Assembly (NCBI GenBank): GCA_031278395.1
Contig: JAITKM010000013.1
Location: 1 to 56,666 of the forward strand
DNA length: 56,666 nt
DNA from: Deltaproteobacteria bacterium
GTDB taxonomy: Bacteria; Bdellovibrionota_C; UBA2361; SZUA-149; JAITKM01
Direction of reading: 5' to 3'
Part shown: piece after piece, positions 8,939 to 18,588 of the stretch
Layout: each line of letters starts with the position of its first letter
Position numbering within the stretch: position 1 is the first letter of the stretch
Position numbers and translations under genes: made by a program
The notes under the pieces: model-generated
Seen by the model: the letters and a program-made list of their open reading frames with translations, nothing else
The model's database searches: none
Told to the model about the DNA's origin: nothing

Positions 8939-9453
8939 AATTCATTTTTTAGTTCTTCCACTGCCATTTGCCAGTGTTTTTCTGAATAGCCATGCGGACG
9001 ACCTTCTCGTTCCCAGATTGCATATGCCCGCGCTGATATTTCTTCAGGGGTAGGCTCTTTGGGCGGTTGAGTGGTGTTTTTATCAGGAATCTGAATATAG
9101 ACGTCGTCTGTATTTGAAGGATTATTGCTTGCTGATTTATCTAGTTTATCTTGAGCATTAAGTGTTTTTTGCAAGACTTGTTTGATATTTGTATTTTGGT
9201 AAAGAGATGATTTGATAGCTTTAGATTCCTGACAATCTTCATTTGCTTCTAATTGTTCTAAAACTTCTGATTCTAATTTGGTAGTTTTAGTTTTTTTAGG
9301 CTTATCAGAAATCTCAGTATTCAAACTTTTTTTGCTTGAGGTTTTTTCTTTAGTTAGAATACTTTTTGAGGATTTAGGTTTTGATTCTAATGTCGCGGAT
9401 TTTTTAATTATCGATTTAACAACATTAGATATGTTTTTATTTTTTTCTGCCAT
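8935..9453 (-). CDS. Lys/Ser-rich protein with C-terminal DUF2934 domain
   Basis: 172 residues. The first 120 are low-complexity, rich in Lys, Ser and Thr and probably disordered. The end (EEISARAYAIWEREGRPHGYSEKHW...) is a DUF2934 domain, a short helical module of unknown function common in proteobacteria. No signal peptide. It overlaps nuoA by 4 bases. A basic disordered tail plus a helical module might suggest nucleic-acid or envelope association, but this is not shown. Confidence 0.8.
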   Translation of the reverse strand: MAEKNKNISNVVKSIIKKSATLESKPKSSKSILTKEKTSSKKSLNTEISDKPKKTKTTKLESEVLEQLEANEDCQESKAIKSSLYQNTNIKQVLQKTLNAQDKLDKSASNNPSNTDDVYIQIPDKNTTQPPKEPTPEEISARAYAIWEREGRPHGYSEKHWQMAVEELKNEL

Positions 9454-9934
9454 TGTTGCTCTCTTTTATTTTGTTGCCAAGTTTAACCTAAAAAATACGG
9501 CGAACGTGTATCATAATTTAAGGTGATATAAAAATATCTATAAATTAATGTAGTTATAAAGTGAAAAAAATAGCATGATTAAGCTATGTTAGCAAGCTTT
9601 TGGCTTATATATGCAACTGCTAATTTATTCTGAGTAACCAATTACCGCCCCGCATTTTTTTATTCGCAAAGCAAATAAAAAATATCTTTCAGTCTATTCC
9701 AGGCGGGGAGCTTTAAATCATCCTGACTATTTGTAGTTTTGTCTTTTAATATTCGTCTCCAGATTATCTATAGTTTTTATTTTTTGAGATAAAACCACAA
9801 ATTATCGTGATGTAAATCTTCTTTGTATTTTTTGTCTAACAAAAATGCAGGGTGGTAAATTGTTTAGAGAACGAACGGTTACTTTATATTCGCAACTTGC
9901 AAGATATAAATTTATATGTTAGCGAAAGTCCCCA
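9454..9934. other. Intergenic region between divergent genes, with GC-clamped hairpin
   Basis: This 481-base region separates the DUF2934 gene (minus) from the metal-efflux locus (plus), so promoters for both must lie here. The only clear structure is the hairpin at 9648-9708. I see no tRNA-like fold or convincing small gene. Confidence 0.6.
9648..9708. repeat. GC-clamped hairpin, family copy H1
   Basis: CCCCGC (9648-9653) pairs with GCGGGG (9703-9708). Inside, ATTTTTTTATT (9654-9664) pairs with AATAAAAAAT (9673-9682) around a CGCAAAGC loop. The order GC clamp, GCATTTTT, loop with CGCAA, then A-rich arm recurs at 19301 and 29911, so I treat the three as one dispersed family. Confidence 0.55.
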
Positions 9935-10294
9935 ATGATTAGAAGAAGATTAAAATTTATTGTTAGTGCCATGTTGATTGTATTTTGCCTCAACATATTC
10001 TCTGTGTCGTGTTTGTGTCTAGATGGTTGTTCTTGGCTTAAAATAACATCTAATTTTTGGGACTCTGCTATGGATCAAACTCAAGATTCTGATCACGTCC
10101 ATGCAAATACGACCTTCCATGAGTCTGGCTCTTGCTGTGATGGACATTGCCCAGTTTTAATTACAAAAGCTTTTAATTTTTCCAAAAATTTTTTCAAAAC
10201 AAATTTAGTAAACGTTAATACTTCAATTGTTTTATTCAGTTTCACTCCAAGCATTGAAAAACCTCCACGTCCTTATTCTTATAATACACTGTGA
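9935..10294 (+). CDS. Cys/His-rich exported protein of the metal-efflux locus
   Basis: 119 residues with a hydrophobic N-terminal signal or anchor (residues 8-28). A segment rich in Cys and His follows (CLCLDGC; DHVHANTTFHESGSCCDGHC), which is a plausible metal-binding patch. It precedes the outer-membrane and RND genes in the same direction, matching the placement of small DUF2946-like proteins at copper/heavy-metal efflux operons. I infer a periplasmic metal-handling or sensing role. No family match is certain. Confidence 0.65.
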   Translation: MIRRRLKFIVSAMLIVFCLNIFSVSCLCLDGCSWLKITSNFWDSAMDQTQDSDHVHANTTFHESGSCCDGHCPVLITKAFNFSKNFFKTNLVNVNTSIVLFSFTPSIEKPPRPYSYNTL

Positions 10295-10374
10295 ATAGCT
10301 AAAATACACAAACAGGCAACCACAAAACCACTAGAGAAACCACTAGAGTTGCCTTATAATGAATAAGGAAATAT

Positions 10375-11625
10375 ATGAAATATATCATGACTCTTGCTAT
10401 AAGTATGGCTTTAGCAAGCATCACGCAACTTGCGCAAGCCAGTGAAGGGTGTTCAATAAATCGAGCAAGCGATGTGCTAAATTGCGCTTTAGAACAACAT
10501 CCTAGTCTGTTACAAGCCAAATCTCAAATTTCAATCTCCAGTATCAATCAAGACCTAGCTAACCGCTGGTTAAGCCCAAGTTTGGAAGTTAGTGGTGGAT
10601 ATAACCAAGAAGATGATGATCTCAGAGGTTTTGAAATTGACGTGGCAATTATGCAGCCTCTGGAAACGCTAACTAAGCGCCAAGCCCGTATCAAAAAAGC
10701 TCAAACGGAATTTGCCGCTGCAACAACTAGTTTGGAAGGTCAAAAAGAAATTACGGCATTTCAAGTCATGACACTGCTCAACCGCTTACGGCAAATTGCT
10801 AAAGAAAGAGGCGTGTTAATTGAAATTACAAAAACTTTTTCAGACGTAATTCAGAAATATAAAGCTCGACCAGCCTTAACACCTGAAGATAAAATCTCGC
10901 TAGATTTATTTCAATTTGCTTTTAATAATTACCAGCTTGAGAAAAACCAATTGGCAGTAGAAGAAAAAGGTTATCTTAATAATTTAAAAGCTATCTTAAA
11001 TGTTCCTTTCTCTGTAACTGAAAAAATTTTTTATTATCCGCCACGCCAGTGGCCTACACTAACAAGCATAACTTTGGCTGAAGATAATGTAGATTTAGCT
11101 CAAGAACGAATTAATATTGCACGAGCTAGAGTGGATTTTTTAGAAGCCCAAGCCTCTGCCTTTAGCGGCTTGAGTATTGGTCCATATATTCAAACTCGTC
11201 CGGGTAATGTAGGAAGAATTGACGTATATGGTTTAAAGTTTTCCTTACCACTTCCGCTTTATTCAAATGCTAAACCTGTAACTGCAGGTAATTTAGCAGT
11301 TTGGGCGGCTGAACAAAGTTATGAAGCTAAAAAGCGGGAATTAAGCCACAGTCTAGTAGGACTACAAGAACAATACATCTTAGGCGTTTCAGCTTTAAAA
11401 CAATACGACATTGACAAGATTGAAAAACAACACGCCCAAATAGAAGAGTTGTTTAAAACTGGTCGAGTAAGTGGAGCTTTATTAATTGAAGCCCATCGCC
11501 AGATGTCAGATAATGTCAAAATCTATCATCAGTATGAATTAGACACACTTCAGGCTCTCTGGAAAATTTATGCCGGACAACGCAAACTGCTAAGCTCTTT
11601 AAACGAAGTGTGCTATGAAAAGTAA
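10375..11625 (+). CDS. Outer-membrane efflux protein, CzcC/TolC family
   Basis: 416 residues. The signal peptide ends near ...QLAQA. The rest is long amphipathic helices in two related halves, the usual outer-membrane efflux fold. LNCALEQHPSLLQAKSQISI resembles the N-terminal OEP repeat, which starts with an A-L-x-x-x-P-x-L pattern. It ends 12 bases before the pump gene and is certainly co-transcribed with it. It should form the exit duct for the metal pump. No adaptor gene is present in this cluster. Confidence 0.88.
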   Translation: MKYIMTLAISMALASITQLAQASEGCSINRASDVLNCALEQHPSLLQAKSQISISSINQDLANRWLSPSLEVSGGYNQEDDDLRGFEIDVAIMQPLETLTKRQARIKKAQTEFAAATTSLEGQKEITAFQVMTLLNRLRQIAKERGVLIEITKTFSDVIQKYKARPALTPEDKISLDLFQFAFNNYQLEKNQLAVEEKGYLNNLKAILNVPFSVTEKIFYYPPRQWPTLTSITLAEDNVDLAQERINIARARVDFLEAQASAFSGLSIGPYIQTRPGNVGRIDVYGLKFSLPLPLYSNAKPVTAGNLAVWAAEQSYEAKKRELSHSLVGLQEQYILGVSALKQYDIDKIEKQHAQIEELFKTGRVSGALLIEAHRQMSDNVKIYHQYELDTLQALWKIYAGQRKLLSSLNEVCYEK

Positions 11626-11637
11626 GAGGAATTTATT

Positions 11638-14600
11638 ATGCTAAATCAGATTATAAAGTTTTCTGTCTACCATAAAGGAATAGTTTTTTTTATTACAGGT
11701 TTAGTGATAGTTTGGGGCTTTGTTAGCTTGCTCAAATTGCCAATTGATGCAGTCCCAGACATCACTAATAACCAAGTTCAAATCAATACTGCTGTTGCTG
11801 GTTGGTCAGCCGAAGAAATTGAAAAAATAGTTACCTTTCCAGTTGAATCAGTTGTGCGTGGCATACCAAATGCAAAAGAGATTTTTTCACTTAGTTATTT
11901 AGGTTTATCGCAAGTTACGATTATTTTTGATGATAGCATGGACATATATCGGGCGCGGCAATTAGTAGCTGAACGTCTACAAACAATTGCCGTGGATTTA
12001 CCAGAAGGCGCTAAACCGCAACTAGGACCAATTAGCACAGGATTGGGAGAAATTTATCAATATGTTTTGGAATTTAAAAATATTGCGACAGATAACGAGG
12101 AGCGTTTTAAACAATTAGTAGAACTGCGAACTACGCAGGATTGGTTTGTTAAACCGCGCTTGATTGGTATTACTGGTGTGGCTGAAGTCAATACTATTGG
12201 TGGCTATGAACGGCAAATTTATATTGTTCCAGATCCGAAAAAATTATCAGATTACGGTATTTCTTTTGCAGATGTTAAAAACGCGGTTAAGAACGCGACA
12301 CAAAATATAGGCGGCGGATATATTGAACAAAGCTCTGAACAATTTGTGGTGCAGGCAGTTGGTTTTTTAAAAGATAAAAATGATATTTTAGATTTACCGA
12401 TTAAGACTTTGCCGAATTTTCAAACTATCAGTGTTAGGGATGTAGCCGAGGTGCAAGAAGGTAAAGAAAACCGCAGTGGAGCCGCGACCTATAACGGGCG
12501 TGAAGCCGTGCTCGGAACAGCTATGATGATGACTGGAGCCAACAGTCGAACTGTTGCCCTACGCATAGAAGAACGAATTGAGGAAATTGCTAAAACACTT
12601 CCTGCGGCAATGGAAATTATCCCCCTCTATAGTCGTTCAGATTTGGTGAATGCGACAATTAATACGGTTTGGCACAACATTTTAACTGGCGCTTGTTTAG
12701 TGATTGTAATTTTGTTTTTACTAGTTGGAAATTTGCGTGCAGCATTTATCACCGCGTTGGCAATTCCGTTGGCGCTACTGATTACTATTATTAGTATGCA
12801 AGCTTTGAATATTTCGGGTAATTTAATGAGCCTAGGCGCACTAGATTTTGGAATTATTATTGATGGGGTGGTGATTGTAGTTGATCATTGTTTGCGCAAA
12901 ATTAAAGAAAAAATCGGTGAAACTAAACTGGTTTTAACTCAGGCAGAAATTGATAGTTTCGTGCTAGACGCTACCACTGAAATTAGAACTGCGGCTGGTT
13001 TTGGACAATTGATTTTGGTGGTTGTCTTTTTGCCAATTTTTGCCTTAGTTGGAATTGAAGCTAAAACATTTCAACCTATGGCAACCACATTCATCAGCGC
13101 TTTACTAGGAGCTTTGTTATTATCCTTGACCTTAACGCCAGCTTTAATTGCCACGCTACTACGCAAAAATTATGCGGAGCAGAAATCGTACTTAATGTCG
13201 TTTTTAGAACAGATGTATCAAAAAATTATTACAAGTGTTTTAAAGAGATCGTCTTTGATTATTACTGGCTCGGCAGTCCTGATTGGTTTAGCGGTTGGAT
13301 TAGTTAATTTTTTTGGCGCGGAGTTTTTACCCCAATTAAAAGAGGGAGCATTGGCCTTTCATATAATTCGCCCGCAAAATGTGTCTTTAACACTTAGCGT
13401 TGATTTGCAAGGTAAAGCTGAAAAAATTATTTTGGAATATCCCGAAGTGTCCCATGTTTTTTCGCGTATTGGAACTGCGGAAGTGGCTACTGATCCAATG
13501 GGTATACATGTTTCGGATACTTACATTATTCTTAAAAATTTTGGTAAGGGGTTAGATTTTGATAAGTTTTCCGAAGAGTTAATGGAGCATTTGAAAACTG
13601 CTTTGCCAGCAATGACCTATCTAGCTTCACAACCAATTCAGATGCGTTTTAATGAATTACTAGAAGGCTCTCGTGCAGATTTAACAATTAAAATTTTTGG
13701 TGATGATTTGCAAGAATTAGAAAAAATAGGTGAACAAGTAGAAGAGTTGATTAAGCCTATTTCACCAACTAGTGATATTGAATTGGATAAAACGGGTAAT
13801 TTTCCGGTTTGGACGATTGAACCGAATTTACGAGCTTTACAAAGATATGGTGTAAGTAAAGCGGCTGTCTTAGAGTTAGTCTCTTTGGCTTTAGCTGGAG
13901 AACCAGTTGGTTATTTCTTTGATAAAGATAAGCGTTTTCCAATTATGATTCGCTTAAACGAAGAGACTCGCCAAAATTTGGAGGTTATTAAAAAACTGCC
14001 TGTGCCGTTGTTTGCGGATACGATTGTGCCGCTGGAAGAAATTGCAACGGTTGGGTTTAAAGAAACCTATAGCGCAATTAATCGTGATAATGGGTATAGG
14101 CGGGCTACAATTATGGTTAATATTCGTGGGCTGGATACCAAAACTTTTGTTGAGAAAGTACAAAAGTTAGTGGCAGAAAAAATTAAGTTGCCTGAAGGAT
14201 ATTTTATTGAATGGGGAGGGCAATACAATAATTTGCAGGAAGCAACAGCGCGTTTTGCAATTTTAATACCATTTACGCTTTTAATTGTCTTTTTTATGAT
14301 TTTTATGGCTTTTAAAAGCGTGAAGAAAACATTGTTAATTTTTGTTGGTATTCCGTTTGCGCTGCTTGGAGGGATTTTGAGTCTATTTTTTGTGGGCTTG
14401 CCATTTAGTATTTCGGCAGCAGTTGGTTTTATTGCGTTGTTAGGGATAGCAGTTTTAAATGGTATTGTTTTGTTGAACGGTTTTAGTAGTGGTGCGTATC
14501 AGAGTTTGCCTTTGCAAGAAAAGATAGTTAAAGGGTCAACGTCGCGTCTGCGTCCAGTCTTAATGACTGCTTTGGCAGATATTCTAGGTTTTATTCCGAT

Positions 14601-14742
14601 GGCTCTTTCGATGGGAATAGGTTCGGAAGTTCAACGCCCGCTAGCAGTGGTGATTATCGGAGGTATTATCACATCCACAGCTTTAACCTTGATTGTTTTA
14701 CCAACAATTTATTATCGTTGGTATAAACATTTTGAGAAATAA
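11638..14742 (+). CDS. czcA: Heavy-metal RND efflux pump, CzcA family
   Basis: 1034 residues, the family's full length, with 12 predicted membrane helices and two large periplasmic loops. This inner-membrane proton antiporter exports divalent cations or Cu/Ag. The N-terminus (LPIDAVPDITNNQVQI) is diagnostic of HME-RND pumps. Helix 4 carries DFGIIIDGVVIVVD, so the proton-relay residues are D403, D409 and D416. In CzcA the third is Glu415, so this protein has a conservative Glu-to-Asp change. The DFG...D pattern favours the Zn/Co/Ni/Cd type over the CusA type. A CzcB adaptor is missing between the two genes. Confidence 0.93.
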   Translation: MLNQIIKFSVYHKGIVFFITGLVIVWGFVSLLKLPIDAVPDITNNQVQINTAVAGWSAEEIEKIVTFPVESVVRGIPNAKEIFSLSYLGLSQVTIIFDDSMDIYRARQLVAERLQTIAVDLPEGAKPQLGPISTGLGEIYQYVLEFKNIATDNEERFKQLVELRTTQDWFVKPRLIGITGVAEVNTIGGYERQIYIVPDPKKLSDYGISFADVKNAVKNATQNIGGGYIEQSSEQFVVQAVGFLKDKNDILDLPIKTLPNFQTISVRDVAEVQEGKENRSGAATYNGREAVLGTAMMMTGANSRTVALRIEERIEEIAKTLPAAMEIIPLYSRSDLVNATINTVWHNILTGACLVIVILFLLVGNLRAAFITALAIPLALLITIISMQALNISGNLMSLGALDFGIIIDGVVIVVDHCLRKIKEKIGETKLVLTQAEIDSFVLDATTEIRTAAGFGQLILVVVFLPIFALVGIEAKTFQPMATTFISALLGALLLSLTLTPALIATLLRKNYAEQKSYLMSFLEQMYQKIITSVLKRSSLIITGSAVLIGLAVGLVNFFGAEFLPQLKEGALAFHIIRPQNVSLTLSVDLQGKAEKIILEYPEVSHVFSRIGTAEVATDPMGIHVSDTYIILKNFGKGLDFDKFSEELMEHLKTALPAMTYLASQPIQMRFNELLEGSRADLTIKIFGDDLQELEKIGEQVEELIKPISPTSDIELDKTGNFPVWTIEPNLRALQRYGVSKAAVLELVSLALAGEPVGYFFDKDKRFPIMIRLNEETRQNLEVIKKLPVPLFADTIVPLEEIATVGFKETYSAINRDNGYRRATIMVNIRGLDTKTFVEKVQKLVAEKIKLPEGYFIEWGGQYNNLQEATARFAILIPFTLLIVFFMIFMAFKSVKKTLLIFVGIPFALLGGILSLFFVGLPFSISAAVGFIALLGIAVLNGIVLLNGFSSGAYQSLPLQEKIVKGSTSRLRPVLMTALADILGFIPMALSMGIGSEVQRPLAVVIIGGIITSTALTLIVLPTIYYRWYKHFEK

Positions 14743-14838
14743 GTAACTATTCATTATTTGCTATGGACAAAAAATATTAATTAGTTTAGTAGCGTCCCGC
14801 GTTACAAAAAATATATTAAATATGTGGAGAACTAAAAA

Positions 14839-15435
14839 ATGAATTTTTTAAGATTTTTTGTTTTGAGTGTTGTCATAGTTACTGGCTTAAGCGCTTGTTC
14901 AACTTTTGATTCAAAATCTAACTTTGCAGCGGGACAACAGATTGCAATTGATGTTTTTGCAGGACGCGGTTTTCTTAGTGGCACAAGCTACGAAAGGTAT
15001 TATTTAGATAATAATGTGCTTTGGCGTGAATGTGGTAATGTTACCAGAGAAGATAACAAGAAATCGCCAGATATGTTACCAGCCTTTGCATATCATCCTA
15101 ATTTAAAATTAACTAATACAGGTAAAGAGATTTTAACTGACAAAGAATTTGACAAAATTGCTAATGTAGCAGTTGAGTTATTTAATGATATTTCAACTCG
15201 CGATAAAGAGGATTTACCAGAACCAGAGTCATTGTTTTCTCTTTCTAATGCAGGAGTTTTTGAAATTCGCATAACTTATAATGGTAATGATAAATCTTTG
15301 GTTACTTCATTAGATGGTATTAATGAGGGGAAATTAATTCGCCAAAAAACAGCCCGTAATCTGTTCACTTTAATTCGTGGTGTCGGTCCTGTAATCTGTA
15401 GTTCACAAACTTTTTTTGGGATTGAAAGACGCTAG
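14839..15435 (+). CDS. Lipoprotein, unknown function
   Basis: 198 residues. The N-terminus is a lipoprotein signal with lipobox LSAC (Cys about residue 20). The mature part is mixed alpha/beta with no recognised motif; it has two later Cys residues (one near 58, one near 188) that might form a disulfide. It follows the metal pump by 96 bases and may or may not share its transcript. A purine-rich GTGGAGAA site precedes the start. Confidence 0.75.
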   Translation: MNFLRFFVLSVVIVTGLSACSTFDSKSNFAAGQQIAIDVFAGRGFLSGTSYERYYLDNNVLWRECGNVTREDNKKSPDMLPAFAYHPNLKLTNTGKEILTDKEFDKIANVAVELFNDISTRDKEDLPEPESLFSLSNAGVFEIRITYNGNDKSLVTSLDGINEGKLIRQKTARNLFTLIRGVGPVICSSQTFFGIERR

Positions 15436-15628
15436 ATTATTTGTGGCATTGATTCATTGAGTATAAAGAGTCTTAAAAAAGACTGCTAACTAACGGCAAT
15501 CTGCTATGATTTTTCAGATTTGCATCTTGGCTTCATATAATGTATTGAAGGTCGTTTTATTTCTGAATTAGAATTCCAGATTAGAAAGATAGTTTACGAG
15601 AGTTACTTAGTAAATATAAACAAAAGTT

Positions 15629-16711
15629 ATGAAATCAATTTTAATTACAGGTGGTGCAGGATTTATTGGTTCTAATTTTGTGCCGTATTTTTTGAATAAA
15701 TACCCCGATTACAGAATTATCAATTTAGACAAACTGACATATGCTGGAAGTTTGGATAACCTTCAAGAGTTAAACTCTTTAGTTAAACCGACGGACTCGC
15801 CTAAAGTCGTGAGATTGGCGAATTACGTCTTTATTCAAGGCGATATTTGTAATTTTGAGTTGGTGAGTAGTATTTTTGAGGCATATGATATTCGTGGAGT
15901 AATTCATTTTGCCGCGGAAAGCCATGTCGATAATTCTATTAATAATCCTAGAGTTTTTGTAGAAACTAATGTCGTAGGGACTTTTAATTTGCTCCAAGCC
16001 GCATATAAACACTGGATGGGACAACCAGGTCAATATAAAGCTGATTATGAAAATTGTCGTTTTCATAATGTTTCAACTGATGAAGTCTACGGGTCGTTAG
16101 ATATTTTACCTGACGTATCTAGTTGGACAGAAAACTCAAAATACGCGCCTAATTCGCCGTATGCTGCTACTAAAGCTGCGGCTGATTTTTTAGCGCGCAG
16201 CTATTATCAGACTTACGGTATAAATATTACAACTTCTAACTGTTCTAATAATTATGGTCCAAAGCAACATTCTGAAAAATTAATTCCGACGATTATTCGT
16301 AAATGCTTAGCCGGTGAGGCGATTCCAATTTATGGTAAGGGTGAAAATGTGCGAGATTGGCTTTATGTTTTAGATCACTGTAAAGCCATAGATTTGATTT
16401 TTCATAAAGGGCGAACGGGCGAAACTTATAATGTGGGTGGGGTTAATGAGAAAAACAATTTAGAGGTAGTGCAGATAGTATGTGAGCTTTTAGATAATAA
16501 ATTGCCAAGAGCTGCTGGTAAATATAGCGATTTAATTATCTTTGTCGCAGACAGACCGGGGCATGATTTACATTATGCAATTGATGCTACTAAACTTAAA
16601 ACTGAACTGGGGTGGCAAGCTAAAGAAAGTTTTGAGACTGGTATGGCTAAAACTCTTGATTGGTATCTCGAGGCATTACATGCCACGCCTCAGCTAGAAC
16701 GTGTCATATGA
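15629..16711 (+). CDS. rfbB: dTDP-glucose 4,6-dehydratase
   Basis: 360 residues. This short-chain dehydrogenase makes dTDP-4-keto-6-deoxyglucose, the step toward dTDP-rhamnose and other deoxysugars. The NAD-binding GGAGFIGSNF is at residues 8-17. The catalytic segments STDEVYGSL and SPYAATKAAADFL (YxxxK) follow, as does the substrate segment NNYGPKQHSEKLIP. It shares ATGA with the next gene, so the two are translationally coupled. The other rml genes are not in this window. Confidence 0.95.
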   Translation: MKSILITGGAGFIGSNFVPYFLNKYPDYRIINLDKLTYAGSLDNLQELNSLVKPTDSPKVVRLANYVFIQGDICNFELVSSIFEAYDIRGVIHFAAESHVDNSINNPRVFVETNVVGTFNLLQAAYKHWMGQPGQYKADYENCRFHNVSTDEVYGSLDILPDVSSWTENSKYAPNSPYAATKAAADFLARSYYQTYGINITTSNCSNNYGPKQHSEKLIPTIIRKCLAGEAIPIYGKGENVRDWLYVLDHCKAIDLIFHKGRTGETYNVGGVNEKNNLEVVQIVCELLDNKLPRAAGKYSDLIIFVADRPGHDLHYAIDATKLKTELGWQAKESFETGMAKTLDWYLEALHATPQLERVI

Positions 16712-17499
16712 AAATAGCTGTTCATCTGCATCTATATTATTTAGAGCAACTGCCGAGGTTCTTAAAAAAATTAAAAAATCTTCCAGCTAATTCTTACGAT
16801 TTATTTGTAACCATGGTTAGTTCAAATAAAATGATAGAACAAGCCGTCCTTTCTTTTAATCCAAAAGCTAAAATTATTTTTGTTCCTAATCGAGGCTTTG
16901 ATGTGGGTCCGTTTATATTTGTGTTAAGCCAGATAGAATTAGAGGCTTACGATTATGTGCTCAAGATTCACACTAAGAATTGGAATTGGCGTTATTTAAC
17001 TAGGTTAAATAACGTCTGGTTTAATCACAAAAATTGGTCGCGTTTATTAATTAATTCTTTATTAAAGAGCAAAGCAGTTGTTGCAAGAAATTTAAAGCTC
17101 TTTGAAAACAATCCGCAGATTGGCATGTTAGCTTCTAGTTATTGTATAACTGACGAGGATTTTTGTTATCAAGGTTTGTTGAATTTTATAAATTCGGAGT
17201 TAAAAAAAATTAATTATAGCAACGTGATGCCGTTACCTTTTGTGGCAGGCACAATGTTTATGGTGCGGGCAAAATTATTAAAACCATTGCAAGGTAAATA
17301 TAACATAGAGGATTTCGATTTTTCTTCCACTATAATTAAAGATTATACGTTAGCACATGCCTTAGAAAGGATGTTTGGTATTTTAGTTCAACTCCAGGGG
17401 TTTGAGATACAAGGTGTTAAGTATGACAAACCAGATATGTATATAGCGCTAGCGCTAAAGTCAAAAGAGGTAATACAGCGTGTTTTCTCTTTTTCCTAG
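16708..17499 (+). CDS. RgpF-like polysaccharide biosynthesis protein (rhamnan synthesis family)
   Basis: The ATG at 16708 overlaps the rfbB stop (ATGA). Longer in-frame starts inside rfbB give only shadow sequence, so I use this one (263 residues). It starts MKIAVHLHLYYLEQL and contains PNRGFDVGPFIFVL and YVLKIHTKNW, hallmarks of the RgpF/rhamnan-synthesis F family (PF05045-like). These proteins are linked to transfer of rhamnose or modified sugars onto surface polysaccharides. Coupling to rfbB supports a deoxysugar substrate. The exact reaction is unknown. Confidence 0.82.
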   Translation: MKIAVHLHLYYLEQLPRFLKKLKNLPANSYDLFVTMVSSNKMIEQAVLSFNPKAKIIFVPNRGFDVGPFIFVLSQIELEAYDYVLKIHTKNWNWRYLTRLNNVWFNHKNWSRLLINSLLKSKAVVARNLKLFENNPQIGMLASSYCITDEDFCYQGLLNFINSELKKINYSNVMPLPFVAGTMFMVRAKLLKPLQGKYNIEDFDFSSTIIKDYTLAHALERMFGILVQLQGFEIQGVKYDKPDMYIALALKSKEVIQRVFSFS

Positions 17500-17548
17500 C
17501 CTTTTCCTAGTGCATGGTTCATGTAGTAATAAAACAGGAAATACAAAC

Positions 17549-17655
17549 AAAATAACCCTGCCCCAAGTGGTTAGGGTGAGCCCTGCACTTTCTGTTTTTT
17601 TCTCTTTCGGTTTTTTCTGGCACCACTATAGATGATAGCACAGCCAGGATTGGGC
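17549..17655. repeat. Degenerate repeat end plus hairpin between convergent genes
   Basis: AAAATAACCCTGCCCC (17549-17564) resembles the right end of the stuttered repeat family but is diverged and has no clear left partner. A hairpin with TAGCACAGCC and GGCTGTGCTA arms follows at about 17636-17663. It sits between the convergent glycosyltransferase and sigma-factor genes and may terminate transcription, though no long T-run follows directly. Confidence 0.4.
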
Positions 17656-17688
17656 TGTGCTACACACAAAAAAAGTCGTCTCAACTTT

Positions 17689-18384
17689 TTAAGCGGCGTG
17701 TTTTATATTAGGGTTAGGTTTGCCTTTCTTTTTGCTTTTCGTGATTTTTTCTCCGCTAAGCCCTTTGTATTCATTATAAGTCTGAAATAATCTTTTTTTG
17801 AGCATGAGACGTGAACGATGAAGTCGAGACTTTATCGCTGGAATACCAATATTTAGAATGGCACTGACCTCTTTATTAGAGAGTTCGTCAATGTCTCGCA
17901 AAATATAAACTGCCCTGTAATCTGGTGGTAGTTTCGCAATTGCATTTTCTAAATTAGAACGTATGTCGCTGAAATTTATTTCAGCTTCAGCAGAATTAGT
18001 AGTATTTAATAATTCTGTATTATCCTTGTTTAAAATAATATCATCTAATGAAATGTAACGTTCTTGTCTGCGTTTTCTTAATTTCATAAAAGCTGAATTG
18101 GCAGCTACTCTATAAAGCCAGCTTGAAAATTTAGACTTGCCTTCAAAACTATCTATCTTACGATAGACCGTAATAAATACGTCTTGCAAAACTTCCTCAG
18201 CGTCTTCTTTGTTTTTTGTTAAACGTAAAGCCAAACTAAAAACTTTAGCTTTATAACGGTCAACTAAATCGTGAAAGCTAAGTTCAGAGCCTTTAACAAA
18301 ATTAATAATTAGTTCTTCGTCAGTAAGTTCAAGATTAGTTATAGTTGTAGTTAAATTTCTAGTTGTTTCTGAACTTGTTTCCAT
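17689..18384 (-). CDS. ECF-type RNA polymerase sigma factor
   Basis: 231 residues. Region 2 (LVDRYKAKVFSLALRLTKNKEDAEEVLQ and FSSWLYRVAANSAFMKLRKRR) recognises the -10 element. Region 4 (LPPDYRAVYILRDIDELS...IPAIKSRLHRSRLMLKKRL) binds the -35. The order and size are those of RpoE-like ECF factors. A basic tail (KITKSKKKGKPNPN) extends the C-terminus. No anti-sigma gene is adjacent, so the control signal cannot be read from context. The start ATG follows a purine-rich leader. Confidence 0.92.
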   Translation of the reverse strand: METSSETTRNLTTTITNLELTDEELIINFVKGSELSFHDLVDRYKAKVFSLALRLTKNKEDAEEVLQDVFITVYRKIDSFEGKSKFSSWLYRVAANSAFMKLRKRRQERYISLDDIILNKDNTELLNTTNSAEAEINFSDIRSNLENAIAKLPPDYRAVYILRDIDELSNKEVSAILNIGIPAIKSRLHRSRLMLKKRLFQTYNEYKGLSGEKITKSKKKGKPNPNIKHAA

Positions 18385-18588
18385 CTGTTGAAATCCTTTT
18401 ACTTTAGCGCCACTTCGTTAATATTTACAGCCAAACAACTTCATTGTGTTTGGGCTTGTAATTTATTTTAGGAACAGAGTTGCCATAGAATTGTAAAAGA
18501 TTTCACACGCTTTGTAATAAGAAGGTAAAATGTTATTCTGGTAGATAACCATTTATGAGGGCTGAAGTAGTTACAAAATAATTATCAA

